From an uncultured Opitutaceae bacterium (lineage in GTDB: Bacteria > Verrucomicrobiota > Verrucomicrobiia > Opitutales > Opitutaceae): a DNA stretch of 57,966 bases. The stretch is from positions 1 to 57,966 of the forward strand of contig CALAOT010000010.1 of assembly GCA_937889545.1 (NCBI GenBank), written 5' to 3'. The notes below the pieces were generated by a model. It did no database searches, had not been told where the DNA came from, and saw only the letters and a list, made by a program, of their open reading frames with translations. Made by a program: the position numbers and the translations under genes. Numbering within the stretch: the first letter of the stretch is position 1; every line of letters begins with the position of its first letter. Shown piece after piece: positions 1 to 10,689 of the stretch.

Positions 1-2175
<2,175 letters not shown>

Positions 2176-2180
2176 CCCTT

Positions 2181-2630
2181 TCAGATCTGCGGGTTGGGCT
2201 CGGCGGCCTTGGGCGGTGGGGTGCCAAATACCGAATGGTCGACCGAAAGCCGGCCCGCTCCGCTCACGAGGAAGACGACGAGCAGGAACAGCACCAGGGC
2301 GGAGAATTTCAGGGACTGGCCCATCGCGAATAGGCCGTCGGAGCGGTGCACGATGAAGACCGCCCCGGCGAGGATGGGTATCTGCACAAGCGCGGCGATC
2401 CTCGTGAGGAAGCCGAGCGCCAGCAAGGCTCCGCCGACGAAGTGCGCGAGCATCACGTAATGAAGCATGACCCCGGTCATCAGCCAGTTGTGGCCCGAGC
2501 GTTGCAGCATATCGACGAAGTGGCCGGTGGACGTGTTGGTGATCAGGAGCAGGCCGAGATAAACGCGGAAGCAATCGAGCCAGATTTCGCGGCGCGATTC
2601 CGCCCACGCGATGATGTCATGCTTTTGCAT
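2181..2630 (-). CDS. DoxX-like small membrane protein
   Basis: This is a 149-residue membrane protein with about four hydrophobic segments. The first half reads like a DoxX/DoxD core (FRVYLGLLLITN, HFVGGALLALGFLTRIAALVQ, FSALVLFLLVVFLVSGAGRLSVD). The glycine/arginine motif GFLTR and the closing GAGRLSVD are typical of DoxX-family proteins, which are often linked to quinone or redox functions. The substrate here is unknown. The frame is open well upstream, but the ATG at 2630 (MQKHDIIAW) gives a family-like length. It overlaps no other call and faces ligA. Confidence 0.75.
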   Translation of the reverse strand: MQKHDIIAWAESRREIWLDCFRVYLGLLLITNTSTGHFVDMLQRSGHNWLMTGVMLHYVMLAHFVGGALLALGFLTRIAALVQIPILAGAVFIVHRSDGLFAMGQSLKFSALVLFLLVVFLVSGAGRLSVDHSVFGTPPPKAAEPNPQI

Positions 2631-2859
2631 GGATGCCTCAGGGTTTTGGGGTGAAACCGAAGGCTCGTGGGGAGGGCTGCAGCTTGGGCGGAGATTGCCG
2701 GTTCGTGCCGCCGAGTCAACCGGGGTGGCGAGGGGGTTGCGGCGCGGTCGCCCGCGCCGCCGCGGTGAAGGCGCCGGGAATCGGCGTTGCCTCGGTTTCC
2801 ACGAGGTTGATAGATACCAGCACAAAGTGGCGGACCGCTTCGGGCCCGGGCCACACCGC

Positions 2860-3447
2860 ATGTCTTTCAAACCCGAATTCTTTCCCTCGGCGTCCGCATT
2901 CCGAGCGTGGCTCAGGCGGCACCATGCGGAGTCGAAGCAGTTGTGGGTCGGGTTCCACAAGAGGGGTTCAGGCGCGCCCAGCATGACCTGGGAGGAGGCG
3001 GTGGACACGGCGCTTTGCTTTGGCTGGATCGACGGCATCCGGAAGGGCGCCGGCGAAGTCCGCTATGTCATCCGTTTCACTCCCCGGAATCCCCGCAGCA
3101 CATGGAGCGTCAGGAACATCGCGCGGGTGAGGGACCTCGCGAAGCGCGGCTTGATGGAAGCCGCGGGCCTGGCGGCTTATGGCCGGCTCAAGAGCGAGCG
3201 GTCAGCCGTGTACTCGTACGAGCAGCGCAGGCGCGCCCGCCTCAGTCCCGCCCACGAGCGGCGGTTCCGGGCCAGCGAGAAAGCCTGGGATTTCTTCCGG
3301 GCCCAGGCGCCTTCGTACCAAAGGGTCGCGAGCTGGTGGGTCGTAAGCGCGAAGAAGGAGACGACACAACTCAGGAGGCTTGATACGCTTATCGAAGCCT
3401 CCAGGCACGGGCGGCCCATCGATGCCATGGCCCGCCCGGCGGATTAG
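2860..3447 (+). CDS. YdeI/OmpD-associated family protein
   Basis: This 195-residue protein matches the bacteriocin-resistance-like YdeI/OmpD-associated family. Visible landmarks are KQLWVGFHKRGSG, MTWEEAVDTALCFGWIDGIRK, RFTPRNPRSTWS and a C-terminal AKKETTQLRRLDTLIEAS. Members are small cytoplasmic proteins of uncertain function. I chose the ATG at 2860 (MSFKPEFFPSASAF) because it matches the usual N-terminus; the open frame upstream is antisense to the DoxX-like gene and is probably not translated. It converges on the hypothetical gene at 3476. Confidence 0.85.
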   Translation: MSFKPEFFPSASAFRAWLRRHHAESKQLWVGFHKRGSGAPSMTWEEAVDTALCFGWIDGIRKGAGEVRYVIRFTPRNPRSTWSVRNIARVRDLAKRGLMEAAGLAAYGRLKSERSAVYSYEQRRRARLSPAHERRFRASEKAWDFFRAQAPSYQRVASWWVVSAKKETTQLRRLDTLIEASRHGRPIDAMARPAD

Positions 3448-3475
3448 GCCCGAAGAACGCAAGGGCCGGCCCCGC

Positions 3476-4015
3476 TCACATTCCCTGCAGCGCGAGGGAA
3501 AGCTCCCGCATGAAGGCCTGGGCGTCGGCGGCCGAGGGGCGGTAGCCGGGCTTGCTCACCTCCAAGAGTCCCGGCCTGCCCTGGTGGTCCACGATCCACT
3601 TGGCCGTCACGCCGTCGGCAAACGTTACCGTCCCGCTGGCCATCGCGTTGGGATTGAGGTTCACCTTGTCCACGGCGACCCGGACGCTCGACGGAGGGCC
3701 CGGCTCGTCCAGGTCCCCTTCGTCGCCGGCCGCGTCGGCATCTACCCCGCCCGTGGCGAGGCCGAGCTTCTCCTTGGCCTTTTCCAGGAATCCCTTCTTC
3801 TCGGCGGCCGGAGCGCCCTTGCTGACGTCGCTCGCATCCGCCTTGGGCTCGGGATCCCTCAGCTGGAGGTTCAGGTCGTCCACGAGGAACCGGACGTCCA
3901 TGTAGGTCATCGAGATCTTCAACTGGTCCGACAGCTTCTTCTGGACGGTGTACAGGCTGTCGCCCGCGACGACCCATTCGGAGACAGCTTTCTTTTGCTC
4001 TGGAGTGAGGATCAT
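3476..4015 (-). CDS. Conserved hypothetical protein downstream of dnaA
   Basis: I do not recognise a named family in this 179-residue protein. Residues 1-55 look helical (MILTPEQKKAVSEWVVAGDS ...). An acidic, Ala/Lys-rich linker follows, and the last 70 residues look beta-rich (VRVAVDKVNLNPNAMASGTV, WIVDHQGRPGLLEVSKPGYRPS). There is no signal peptide. It lies 61 bp downstream of dnaA on the same strand, so it may be co-transcribed with it. The function is unknown. Confidence 0.7.
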   Translation of the reverse strand: MILTPEQKKAVSEWVVAGDSLYTVQKKLSDQLKISMTYMDVRFLVDDLNLQLRDPEPKADASDVSKGAPAAEKKGFLEKAKEKLGLATGGVDADAAGDEGDLDEPGPPSSVRVAVDKVNLNPNAMASGTVTFADGVTAKWIVDHQGRPGLLEVSKPGYRPSAADAQAFMRELSLALQGM

Positions 4016-4076
4016 GGAATTGCGCCAGCCAAAGCCAATTATGCCGACAACTCAAGGCGTGCCTGCCGGCCCCCGG

Positions 4077-5468
4077 TCAGCGCGACAGCTGGTTTTTCAG
4101 GAATTCGATGCTGCCGCGCATCGAGGCGTCCTGCTCCATCATGTTGTCCACGGCCTTGCAGGCGTGGATGACGGTGCCATGGTCCCGGCCGCCGAATGCG
4201 TCGCCGATCTCCTGGAGGGAATGCTTGGTGAGCGTGCGCGCGAGGTACATTGCGGCCTGGCGGGGGATCGCTATGTTGTTCGGGCGCCGCTTGCTCGTCA
4301 TGTCGCTGTGCCGTATCTGAAAATGGTCGGCCACGCGCTTTTGTATCGTCTCTATGGTCAGGATGCTTTGCGCCTGCTCGACCAGCATGTCGTGCAGCAG
4401 CCTCTCCGTTGTCGCCAGGTCGAGCGGCTTGTTGCTCAGGGCGCTGTAGCTCGCCACCTTGATCATCGCACCCTCGAGCCTGCGGATGTTCTTCGTGATG
4501 TTCTGCGCTATGAAGGTCATCACCGGCTCGGGCAGGGGGCATTTGAGGCTGGAGGCCTTCGACCGCAGAATCGCAATCCGGGTCTCGAAGTCCGGCGCCT
4601 GGATGTCGGCCGGCAGGCCCCACTCAAAGCGGGAAACGAGGCGGGCCTCTAGTTTTTGGATCTCGCTCGCCCGCCGGTCGCTAGAGAGGACGATCTGCTT
4701 CCCGGACTCGAACAGATCGTTGAACGTGTGGAAGAACTCCTCCTGGATGCGCTCCTTGCCGGCGAGGAACTGCACGTCGTCCAGCAGCATGACGTCGGCG
4801 TTGCGGTAGCGCTGGCGGAATTTCACCATCCCGTTCTCCTGCAACGCCTGGATGAAATCGTTCGTGAACTTCTCGGTCGAGAGATAGGCGACGCGCGCGT
4901 CCGGATTGTTGCGGAGGATCGCATGCCCGATCGCGTGCATCAGGTGGGTCTTCCCAAGGCCGGTGTCCCCGTAGATGAAAAGCGGATTGTAGGCCTGCGC
5001 GGGGGCCTGGGCGACGGCAAGGGCGGCGGCGTGCGCCATCTGGTTGTTCGCGCCGACGACGAATGTCTCGAACGTGTTGCGGATGTTGAGCGTGCCTGGG
5101 GCGGGTCCGCGGTCGTCGCTGCGCGCCGCCCTGCGCGAGGCCGTGGCCCGCACCCTTGAGACCGGAGCCTGGGATTCGGATGCGCGGTGCGCGCCCATTC
5201 CCCGCGGGGCCCCTTCGGTCTTCTGGAGGTTTACGTTGACCGTCCTGCCCGCGGTCAGCCGGAGCCGCTGGGTGATCAGATCCAGGTAATTGTCATGGAT
5301 CCAGATGGCTGCGAAATCGTTGGGCACGCCCAGAGTGATCGAATCATCGGATGTCTCGAGGCATACCACGGGCTCGAACCACATCTGGAAGACATCCTCC
5401 GGGAACAGGGATTTGAAGTCACATTTGACTGTTTCCCACAGGTTGTGGGGCAGGGACAAAGAGGGCAT
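4077..5468 (-). CDS. dnaA: Chromosomal replication initiator DnaA
   Basis: DnaA binds DnaA boxes at the origin and opens the duplex to start replication. All four domains can be followed in 463 residues: an N-terminal helical domain (LWETVKCDFKSLFPEDVFQMWF), a short basic linker, and an AAA+ domain with Walker A GDTGLGKT (lysine near 173) and Walker B VMLLDDVQF. The C-terminal DNA-binding domain carries the signature GGRDHGTVIHACKAVDNM. The start MPSLSLPHNLW matches usual DnaA N-termini. The upstream 500 bp are gene-poor and could hold control sites. Confidence 0.98.
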   Translation of the reverse strand: MPSLSLPHNLWETVKCDFKSLFPEDVFQMWFEPVVCLETSDDSITLGVPNDFAAIWIHDNYLDLITQRLRLTAGRTVNVNLQKTEGAPRGMGAHRASESQAPVSRVRATASRRAARSDDRGPAPGTLNIRNTFETFVVGANNQMAHAAALAVAQAPAQAYNPLFIYGDTGLGKTHLMHAIGHAILRNNPDARVAYLSTEKFTNDFIQALQENGMVKFRQRYRNADVMLLDDVQFLAGKERIQEEFFHTFNDLFESGKQIVLSSDRRASEIQKLEARLVSRFEWGLPADIQAPDFETRIAILRSKASSLKCPLPEPVMTFIAQNITKNIRRLEGAMIKVASYSALSNKPLDLATTERLLHDMLVEQAQSILTIETIQKRVADHFQIRHSDMTSKRRPNNIAIPRQAAMYLARTLTKHSLQEIGDAFGGRDHGTVIHACKAVDNMMEQDASMRGSIEFLKNQLSR

Positions 5469-5489
5469 GGGTCGGCTAAAATTCTGCTC

Positions 5490-5498
5490 TTATTCACA
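5490..5498 (+). promoter_or_regulatory. Candidate DnaA box
   Basis: TTATTCACA matches the consensus TTATNCACA exactly. It lies 22 bp upstream of the dnaA start codon, where DnaA autoregulation would be plausible. A single 9-mer of this kind is weak evidence on its own. Confidence 0.35.
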
Positions 5499-5894
5499 TT
5501 GCCCCCCGGGGGTGCTTCGGCACGTCATTTAGAACCGCTTTCGGGTCCGTTCGCTGCGGCAAAATTACAATCCTGGCCAACCGTGACGCCCATGGGGCGG
5601 GAAAATTTCGTAATAAGTTGATGACCAGGTACTAGGGTCGAGTGTCGCTGCGCGGCCCAGCTGGGGCGGCTTTCGTGACGTGGTAAAGAACATCCGGGGA
5701 GCGAAATCGCTTGGACGAGGGCTGAGTAACGATCAACGCCAAATCCATTACAAGTTCAACTTTCTGACAAGTTGTTCACAGGGGGGGTGGGCATAACTTT
5801 TTTGCTTTTTTCCGTTGCATCCGGCTCCGGAATTTAGGCGTCAAAAACACGCCCCCCGCGACGCGTAATCGCCACAATAATACATCGCCCTGAA

Positions 5895-5913
5895 TCAGGC
5901 TATCAAAGCCTGA
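5895..5913 (+). promoter_or_regulatory. Hairpin touching a strong ribosome-binding site
   Basis: TCAGGCT and AGCCTGA form a perfect 7-bp stem with a 5-nt loop. The stem runs directly into AAAGGAGG (5913-5920), a near-perfect Shine-Dalgarno sequence that is rare among genes in this window. The layout resembles a translation-control leader. Confidence 0.4.
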
Positions 5914-5928
5914 AAGGAGGTTACGGAC

Positions 5929-5955
5929 ATGTTACGCATCTGTGACGGTGCGTGA
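5929..5955 (+). CDS. Putative 8-residue leader peptide
   Basis: An ATG 8 bp after an AGGAGG motif opens a frame encoding MLRICDGA followed by TGA. The ribosome-binding site is far better than those of most genes here, yet the frame is tiny and points into the 3' end of ispG on the other strand. It could be a leader peptide, the remnant of a lost gene, or chance. No downstream plus-strand gene exists for it to regulate in the next 6 kb. Confidence 0.25.
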   Translation: MLRICDGA

Positions 5956-5984
5956 GCTTTTTCGATACACGGCGCAGCTCGCGA

Positions 5985-8012
5985 TCATGCGCGGGCCGGT
6001 TCCGGTTCGGCCCATTTATTACGTTCCTTGATGAGCGCAATCAGCCGCGCGTCAGCCTCGTCCTGCGGGATGTTGTACTGCACGCATTGCTTCCCGACGT
6101 AGAGATTGATCTTCCCCGGGGCGCCCCCTACGTACCCAAAATCGGCGTCCGCCATCTCTCCCGGGCCGTTGACGATGCATCCCATGATCGCGATCTTCAC
6201 TCCCTTCAGGTGCGCGGTCTGTGCGCGGATCCGCTGGGTGGTCGTCTGGAGATCGAAGAGCGTGCGCCCGCAGCTCGGGCAGGCGACGAACTCGGCCTTC
6301 GATATCCGGGCGCCCGCCCCCTGGAGGACATTGTAGGCAAGCCGCGCGGCGCGCGCCGGGTCGGCCTCGGTCTCGATGCTGACGAGATCACCCACGCCGT
6401 CGCAGAGGAGGCCGCCCGTCAAGAAGCTGGCCTCGGTCAGGAGGGAAAGGAAGCTGTTGTCGCCGCGCACCGCGGTGCCGGCCGTGTTGCGGATCCAGAC
6501 GGGCGCTCGGATTCCCGCCGCCAGCAGCTCCTCCACGATCCTGCGGTAGGCGCCGACAGGATGGTCAGCGCCCGGGGGAGGGACGCCCGAGTAGGTGACG
6601 ATCAGGCGGTCGTCGCCGACCTTCTTCAGGGCGCCGGAGAGGCCCGCGATGTCCGAAGGCGATGCGTCGACCGCGATGAAGCTGGCGGTCCTGCGGGCGA
6701 GCCCTGCCCATTCCGCCAAAGCCGCGCCCTCGCCGCCGCCGAAGCGCCTCAGCAGGACGATCCTGCCGTCCGCATGGGCGAGGGACGGCTCCAGCTCCGC
6801 AGCCTTGAGGCCGGGCGCGAGCTCGAGGACGAGGAAACTGGGGGAGCCCGGCGAGGGGCGGATCGCCTGGCGAAGCGCGGCGACTTCATCCGGCGCGCCG
6901 ACCGGGACCAGCAGCCCCTCCGCAGGAGTCTCCTTCAGGCCGGGTGAGGACAGGTCCTTGAGGGCGAGGGCGGCCTGGCCGGTTCCGGCGACACGAACGA
7001 TCACGCGCGGCGGCTGCCCCGGCCCGACGCCTGCGGCGGGTCCCAGTTGGAGGGCAGCGGTCTCGCGGCGCCCGAAACGGTACGGATCGATCGAGTCAGT
7101 CCGGGTGCCGACGGCGGCGCCGGCGCGCCAGAGGCTCATCGCCTTGTCGGCGATCGTCCTTGCGACCGGGATCTCATAGACGCTGTCCTCGGTCAGCGAT
7201 ACGCGGATGGTGTCGCCCAGCCCGTCCAGCAGGAGGGAGCCGATCCCGATGGCGCCCTTGATTCTTCCGTCATCCCCGTCGCCCGCCTCGGTCACCCCGA
7301 GATGAAGGGGATAGTGCATGTCTTCGGCGTCCATCCGCTCCACGAGGAGCCGGTAGGCCTCGATCATGATCTTCGGGTTGGAGGACTTCATGGAGAGGAT
7401 GCTCTCCCTGTAGCCGTGCGACTCGGCGATGCGCAGGAACTCTAGCGCGCTCTCCACCATCCCAAGCGGGGTGTCGCCGTACCGGTTCATGATCCTGTCG
7501 CTCAGCGACCCGTGGTTCGTGCCGATGCGCATCGACCGCCCGAGCTCCTTGCTCCGCTTGACGAGAGGCGAAAACGCGTCGTGGAGCCTCTGGAGCTCGC
7601 GCCCGTAGTCGGCGTCGCTGTAGTCGCGCACGGCGAACCTCTTCTTGTCGGCGTAGTTGCCCGGATTCACTCGGACCTTTTCCACGTGCTCCACGGCCTC
7701 CATGGCCGCCTGGGGCAGGAAATGGATGTCGGCCACAAGGGGGATGGCGCCCCATCCGGACGCGGTTAGCCCCGCGCGGATGTCCTTCAGGCAACGGGCC
7801 GCCTGGACGTTGGGCGCGGTCACGCGGACGATTTCGCACCCGACCTCGGCCAGGGCGACGGACTGGCGGACGGTGGCCGCCACGTCCTGCGTGTCGCTGG
7901 TCGTCATGGACTGGATCCGAATCGGGTTCGAGCCGCCCACGGCGACGGAGCCGACGCAGACCTCGCGCGTGATCCGGCGGACGGTGTGGAACCGGGAGGC
8001 GCAATAGGCCAT
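5985..8012 (-). CDS. ispG: 4-hydroxy-3-methylbut-2-enyl diphosphate synthase, long three-domain form
   Basis: IspG (GcpE) carries out the penultimate step of the MEP isoprenoid pathway, reducing ME-cPP with a [4Fe-4S] cluster. The N-terminal TIM-barrel half starts at GSVAVGGSNPIRIQSMTTSDTQ. The C-terminal cluster domain holds CPSCGRTLFDLQ and GCIVNGPGE, which supply the cysteine ligands and the conserved glutamate. At 675 residues it is far longer than the E. coli enzyme of about 370, because a roughly 250-residue insert lies between the two halves; this form is known from plants, Chlamydiae and several other bacteria. It is last in the uppS-cdsA-dxr-rseP-ispG run, 11 bp after rseP. Confidence 0.96.
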   Translation of the reverse strand: MAYCASRFHTVRRITREVCVGSVAVGGSNPIRIQSMTTSDTQDVAATVRQSVALAEVGCEIVRVTAPNVQAARCLKDIRAGLTASGWGAIPLVADIHFLPQAAMEAVEHVEKVRVNPGNYADKKRFAVRDYSDADYGRELQRLHDAFSPLVKRSKELGRSMRIGTNHGSLSDRIMNRYGDTPLGMVESALEFLRIAESHGYRESILSMKSSNPKIMIEAYRLLVERMDAEDMHYPLHLGVTEAGDGDDGRIKGAIGIGSLLLDGLGDTIRVSLTEDSVYEIPVARTIADKAMSLWRAGAAVGTRTDSIDPYRFGRRETAALQLGPAAGVGPGQPPRVIVRVAGTGQAALALKDLSSPGLKETPAEGLLVPVGAPDEVAALRQAIRPSPGSPSFLVLELAPGLKAAELEPSLAHADGRIVLLRRFGGGEGAALAEWAGLARRTASFIAVDASPSDIAGLSGALKKVGDDRLIVTYSGVPPPGADHPVGAYRRIVEELLAAGIRAPVWIRNTAGTAVRGDNSFLSLLTEASFLTGGLLCDGVGDLVSIETEADPARAARLAYNVLQGAGARISKAEFVACPSCGRTLFDLQTTTQRIRAQTAHLKGVKIAIMGCIVNGPGEMADADFGYVGGAPGKINLYVGKQCVQYNIPQDEADARLIALIKERNKWAEPEPARA

Positions 8013-8023
8013 GCCGGGATAGG

Positions 8024-9433
8024 TCAGGGTTTTGCCGCCGCCTGCGCCTGCGCGCGTTCATCCCGCACGTCCCGCGCCCAGCGGCGCACGTCGAAGATGC
8101 TCACGTACAGTATCATTGAGATCAGGAGCACGATAAATACGCTCTGCGTCGCCGCGATGAACCTGGTCGGAAGCGCCCGCCCGCGCAGCTGCGCGATGGT
8201 CGCAAACGCCATCTGGCCCCCATCCAGGACCGGCACCGGAAGGAGGTTAAGGATCGCGAGGTTCACGTTCACCAGGATCGAGAACCCGAGGACGTAGCGG
8301 ATTCCCGCACCGGCCGCCTCGTGCAGGATGTGCACGATTCCCACGGGCCCGGACAGCTTCGACAATCCAATGTCCGAGTGGGGGTTGAAAAGCCCCACAA
8401 GGGTGCGCAGGGTCATGGAAACCTCCGCGGCTATCTGCGCAAAGGGCGACGGGTGGCTCAAGTGGTAGCCGGCGAGGAATTCGACACCGGCCAGGGGGTC
8501 CGCGGGCGTCCGCAGGCCAACCGCCAGCTCGATCAGCTTCCCTACGCGCGCAACCGTGAGGCGGGCGGGCTTGGAAGGGTCGGCGGAGAGTTCCTCCTCA
8601 AGTCCTGCCAGATTCATGGTCGGGGCCCCGTTGATCCTCAGAATCCGGTCGCCCGGGAGCAGGCCGGTCCTTGATCCGACGCTGCCGGGCGCAACCGAGG
8701 CGACGTTTAGGTCGTATCCGGGCTGGATGCCGACACTCCGCATGTGCTCGTCTCCGGCAAGGCGCGGATGCAGCACGATGTCGAGTCTCCTGCCCTCGCG
8801 CTCGACGGTGAACACCGTGCGCGGGCTGCCGTCGCGTTCGCGCCCCGAGCCTGTCACCAAGGTCCCCTTGAGCTCCGCCCAGTCGGAAATGCGATGGCCG
8901 TCGATCGCCCTGACGACGTCGCCGACGCGCAGTCCGCCCTCCAAGGCCGGGCTCGCGACCCGGGATCCGTCGGGAAGCTCTGTCGTCCTGGTGACGTACC
9001 CGATGGTCGTGGACGTCGTTACGTCGTTTTCCGGCTGGCCGACCTTCCAGATGACGCAGGCCAGCAGAAATGCGAAAAGGATGTTGAACGCGGCTCCGGC
9101 CACCAGCACGAGTATCTTGGCGCCGTACGAGATGGGCGGCAGCCGGGCTGCATCGGCCTCGGCCTCTCCCTCCAGGGGCCCGATGTCCGCTATCTGGGGC
9201 AGCAGGACGAAGCCCCCGAGGGGAAACCACGCGACCTGGTAGCGGGTTCCGCTAGCCGCCTTCCATGAAAAAATCGGCGGCCCGAATCCGATCGAGAACA
9301 CCTCGACGTGCACCCCATTCGCGCGAGCGGCCAGGAAATGCCCGAGCTCGTGCATGAATATCGACCCGCCAAAGAACAGGACGATCAGGAAGGTCGACCA
9401 GACGTTGGAAAAGAGGAAGTGAAGCAGGTCCAT
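8024..9433 (-). CDS. rseP: Site-2 intramembrane metalloprotease RseP
   Basis: This 469-residue membrane protease belongs to the RseP/site-2 family, which cuts anti-sigma factors and leftover signal peptides inside the membrane. The zinc motif HELGH is at residues 28-32 within the first membrane helix. The second metal-site motif NLLPVPVLDGGQ lies near the C-terminus between membrane segments. The middle holds PDZ-like sequence (GGLRVGDVVRAIDGHRISDW and RTGLLPGDRILRINGAPTMN). It follows dxr by 32 bp in a classical dxr-rseP-ispG order. Confidence 0.95.
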   Translation of the reverse strand: MDLLHFLFSNVWSTFLIVLFFGGSIFMHELGHFLAARANGVHVEVFSIGFGPPIFSWKAASGTRYQVAWFPLGGFVLLPQIADIGPLEGEAEADAARLPPISYGAKILVLVAGAAFNILFAFLLACVIWKVGQPENDVTTSTTIGYVTRTTELPDGSRVASPALEGGLRVGDVVRAIDGHRISDWAELKGTLVTGSGRERDGSPRTVFTVEREGRRLDIVLHPRLAGDEHMRSVGIQPGYDLNVASVAPGSVGSRTGLLPGDRILRINGAPTMNLAGLEEELSADPSKPARLTVARVGKLIELAVGLRTPADPLAGVEFLAGYHLSHPSPFAQIAAEVSMTLRTLVGLFNPHSDIGLSKLSGPVGIVHILHEAAGAGIRYVLGFSILVNVNLAILNLLPVPVLDGGQMAFATIAQLRGRALPTRFIAATQSVFIVLLISMILYVSIFDVRRWARDVRDERAQAQAAAKP

Positions 9434-9465
9434 TGTCGCTGCAATTATAATGATTTAATCAGCAA

Positions 9466-10665
9466 TTACTTAATGATTTCGACATCCATTGAGGCACGCC
9501 GCCGGGCCTCGGTGTCCGCTGCAAGGACAGCATCGAGGTCAGCAGGTTCAAAATTGGCTGTATGGTCGAGAGCATGGCCGACGATCTTCGGAATCGCAAG
9601 GTAGGGGATCCGCCCCTTCAGGAACGCCTCGACGGCCACCTCATTGGCCGCGTTGAACACGGCCGGCGCCACGCCGCCGGCCAGCATGGATTCCCGCGCG
9701 AAGCGGATCATCGGGTATCGGTTCTCGTCGACCGGCTTGAAATCGAGCGTGACCAGCTTGGTGAAGTCCACCGGCGGCTCGACGCCGTCGACCCGCTCGG
9801 GATACAGCAGCGCGTGCTGGATCGGGAACGTCATCGACGACGGCGAGAGCTGCGCCAGCATCGCGCCGTCGTTGAATTCGACCAGGCAGTGGACGGTGCT
9901 CTGCGGGTGGATCACCGCGGTGCATTGGTGCGGCTCCAGCCCGAAGAGCCATTGCGCCTCGATCAGCTCCAGGCCCTTGTTGGCGAGGGTGGCGCTGTCC
10001 ACCGTGATCTTCGGCCCCATGTCCCAATTGGGGTGCTTCAGCGCGTCCGCCGGGGTGGCGTGCTGCAGGCCCTCCTCGGGCCAGTCGCGGAACGCGCCGC
10101 CGCTCGCGGTCAGGATGACCCGCCTGACGCTCGAGCTGGGGTGCCCCTGGATGCATTGGAAGACAGCATTGTGCTCGCTGTCGACCGGCAGGAGCCGCGT
10201 GCCCCGCAGCCGTATCTCCGCCATCACGAACTTGCCCGCGAGGACGAGGATCTCCTTGGAGGCGAGGGCCAGGTCCTTCCCCGCCGAGATAGCGGCCATG
10301 GCCGGCGCGAGGCCCGTTGTCCCGACCGTTGCGACGAGGACAATATCGGCTGCGGGAAGGGCTGCGAGCTCCGCGACGCCCGCGGGGCCCCGTAACAGGC
10401 TTGTGCCGCCCGCAAAGGCCCCGGCCTGCTCCGCCTCGGCGCACGCGCTGGCGTCGTGGAGCGCGACGTTGCGGACCGAGAATTCGCGGGCGATTTTCGC
10501 CAGCCGCCGCCAATCCGACCGCGCGGCGACGCCGACGAGCTCGAGCCGGCTGCGATGGGCGGCGATGACGCGCAGCGCGCTCGCTCCGATGGAGCCGGTT
10601 GCGCCCAGCAGAACGACGCGCTTGCGGGGTTGCGAGCCTGGGGGGGAGGGTGATGCGGCGGGCAC
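9466..10665 (-). CDS. dxr: 1-deoxy-D-xylulose 5-phosphate reductoisomerase
   Basis: Dxr converts DXP to MEP with NADPH, the committed step of the MEP pathway. The 399-residue protein has the NADPH loop GATGSIG at residues 21-27, the metal-site motif LPVDSEHNAVFQC and the conserved block HPNWDMGPKITVDSATLANK. Its length matches the family. The gene sits between cdsA (24 bp upstream) and rseP, so two MEP-pathway enzymes share one transcription unit with lipid and envelope genes. Confidence 0.97.
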   Translation of the reverse strand: MPAASPSPPGSQPRKRVVLLGATGSIGASALRVIAAHRSRLELVGVAARSDWRRLAKIAREFSVRNVALHDASACAEAEQAGAFAGGTSLLRGPAGVAELAALPAADIVLVATVGTTGLAPAMAAISAGKDLALASKEILVLAGKFVMAEIRLRGTRLLPVDSEHNAVFQCIQGHPSSSVRRVILTASGGAFRDWPEEGLQHATPADALKHPNWDMGPKITVDSATLANKGLELIEAQWLFGLEPHQCTAVIHPQSTVHCLVEFNDGAMLAQLSPSSMTFPIQHALLYPERVDGVEPPVDFTKLVTLDFKPVDENRYPMIRFARESMLAGGVAPAVFNAANEVAVEAFLKGRIPYLAIPKIVGHALDHTANFEPADLDAVLAADTEARRRASMDVEIIK

Positions 10666-10689
10666 GATACTGAGGAATGCGCGCTGCCC

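Larger units (their letters stand above)
5469..5984. other. Gene-poor region upstream of dnaA
   Basis: These 516 bases separate the start of dnaA from the convergently read end of ispG. They hold one perfect DnaA box, a weaker look-alike (TTGTTCACA, 5772-5780), a T-rich run around 5791-5816 and a hairpin plus ribosome-binding site leading to an 8-codon open frame (listed separately). I see no clustered DnaA boxes, so calling it oriC is not justified from this sequence alone. Confidence 0.6.

Noticed and set aside
5469..5984. Chromosomal replication origin
   Set aside because: Only one consensus DnaA box and one weak match are visible, with no cluster; strand-skew analysis of the whole genome would be needed.
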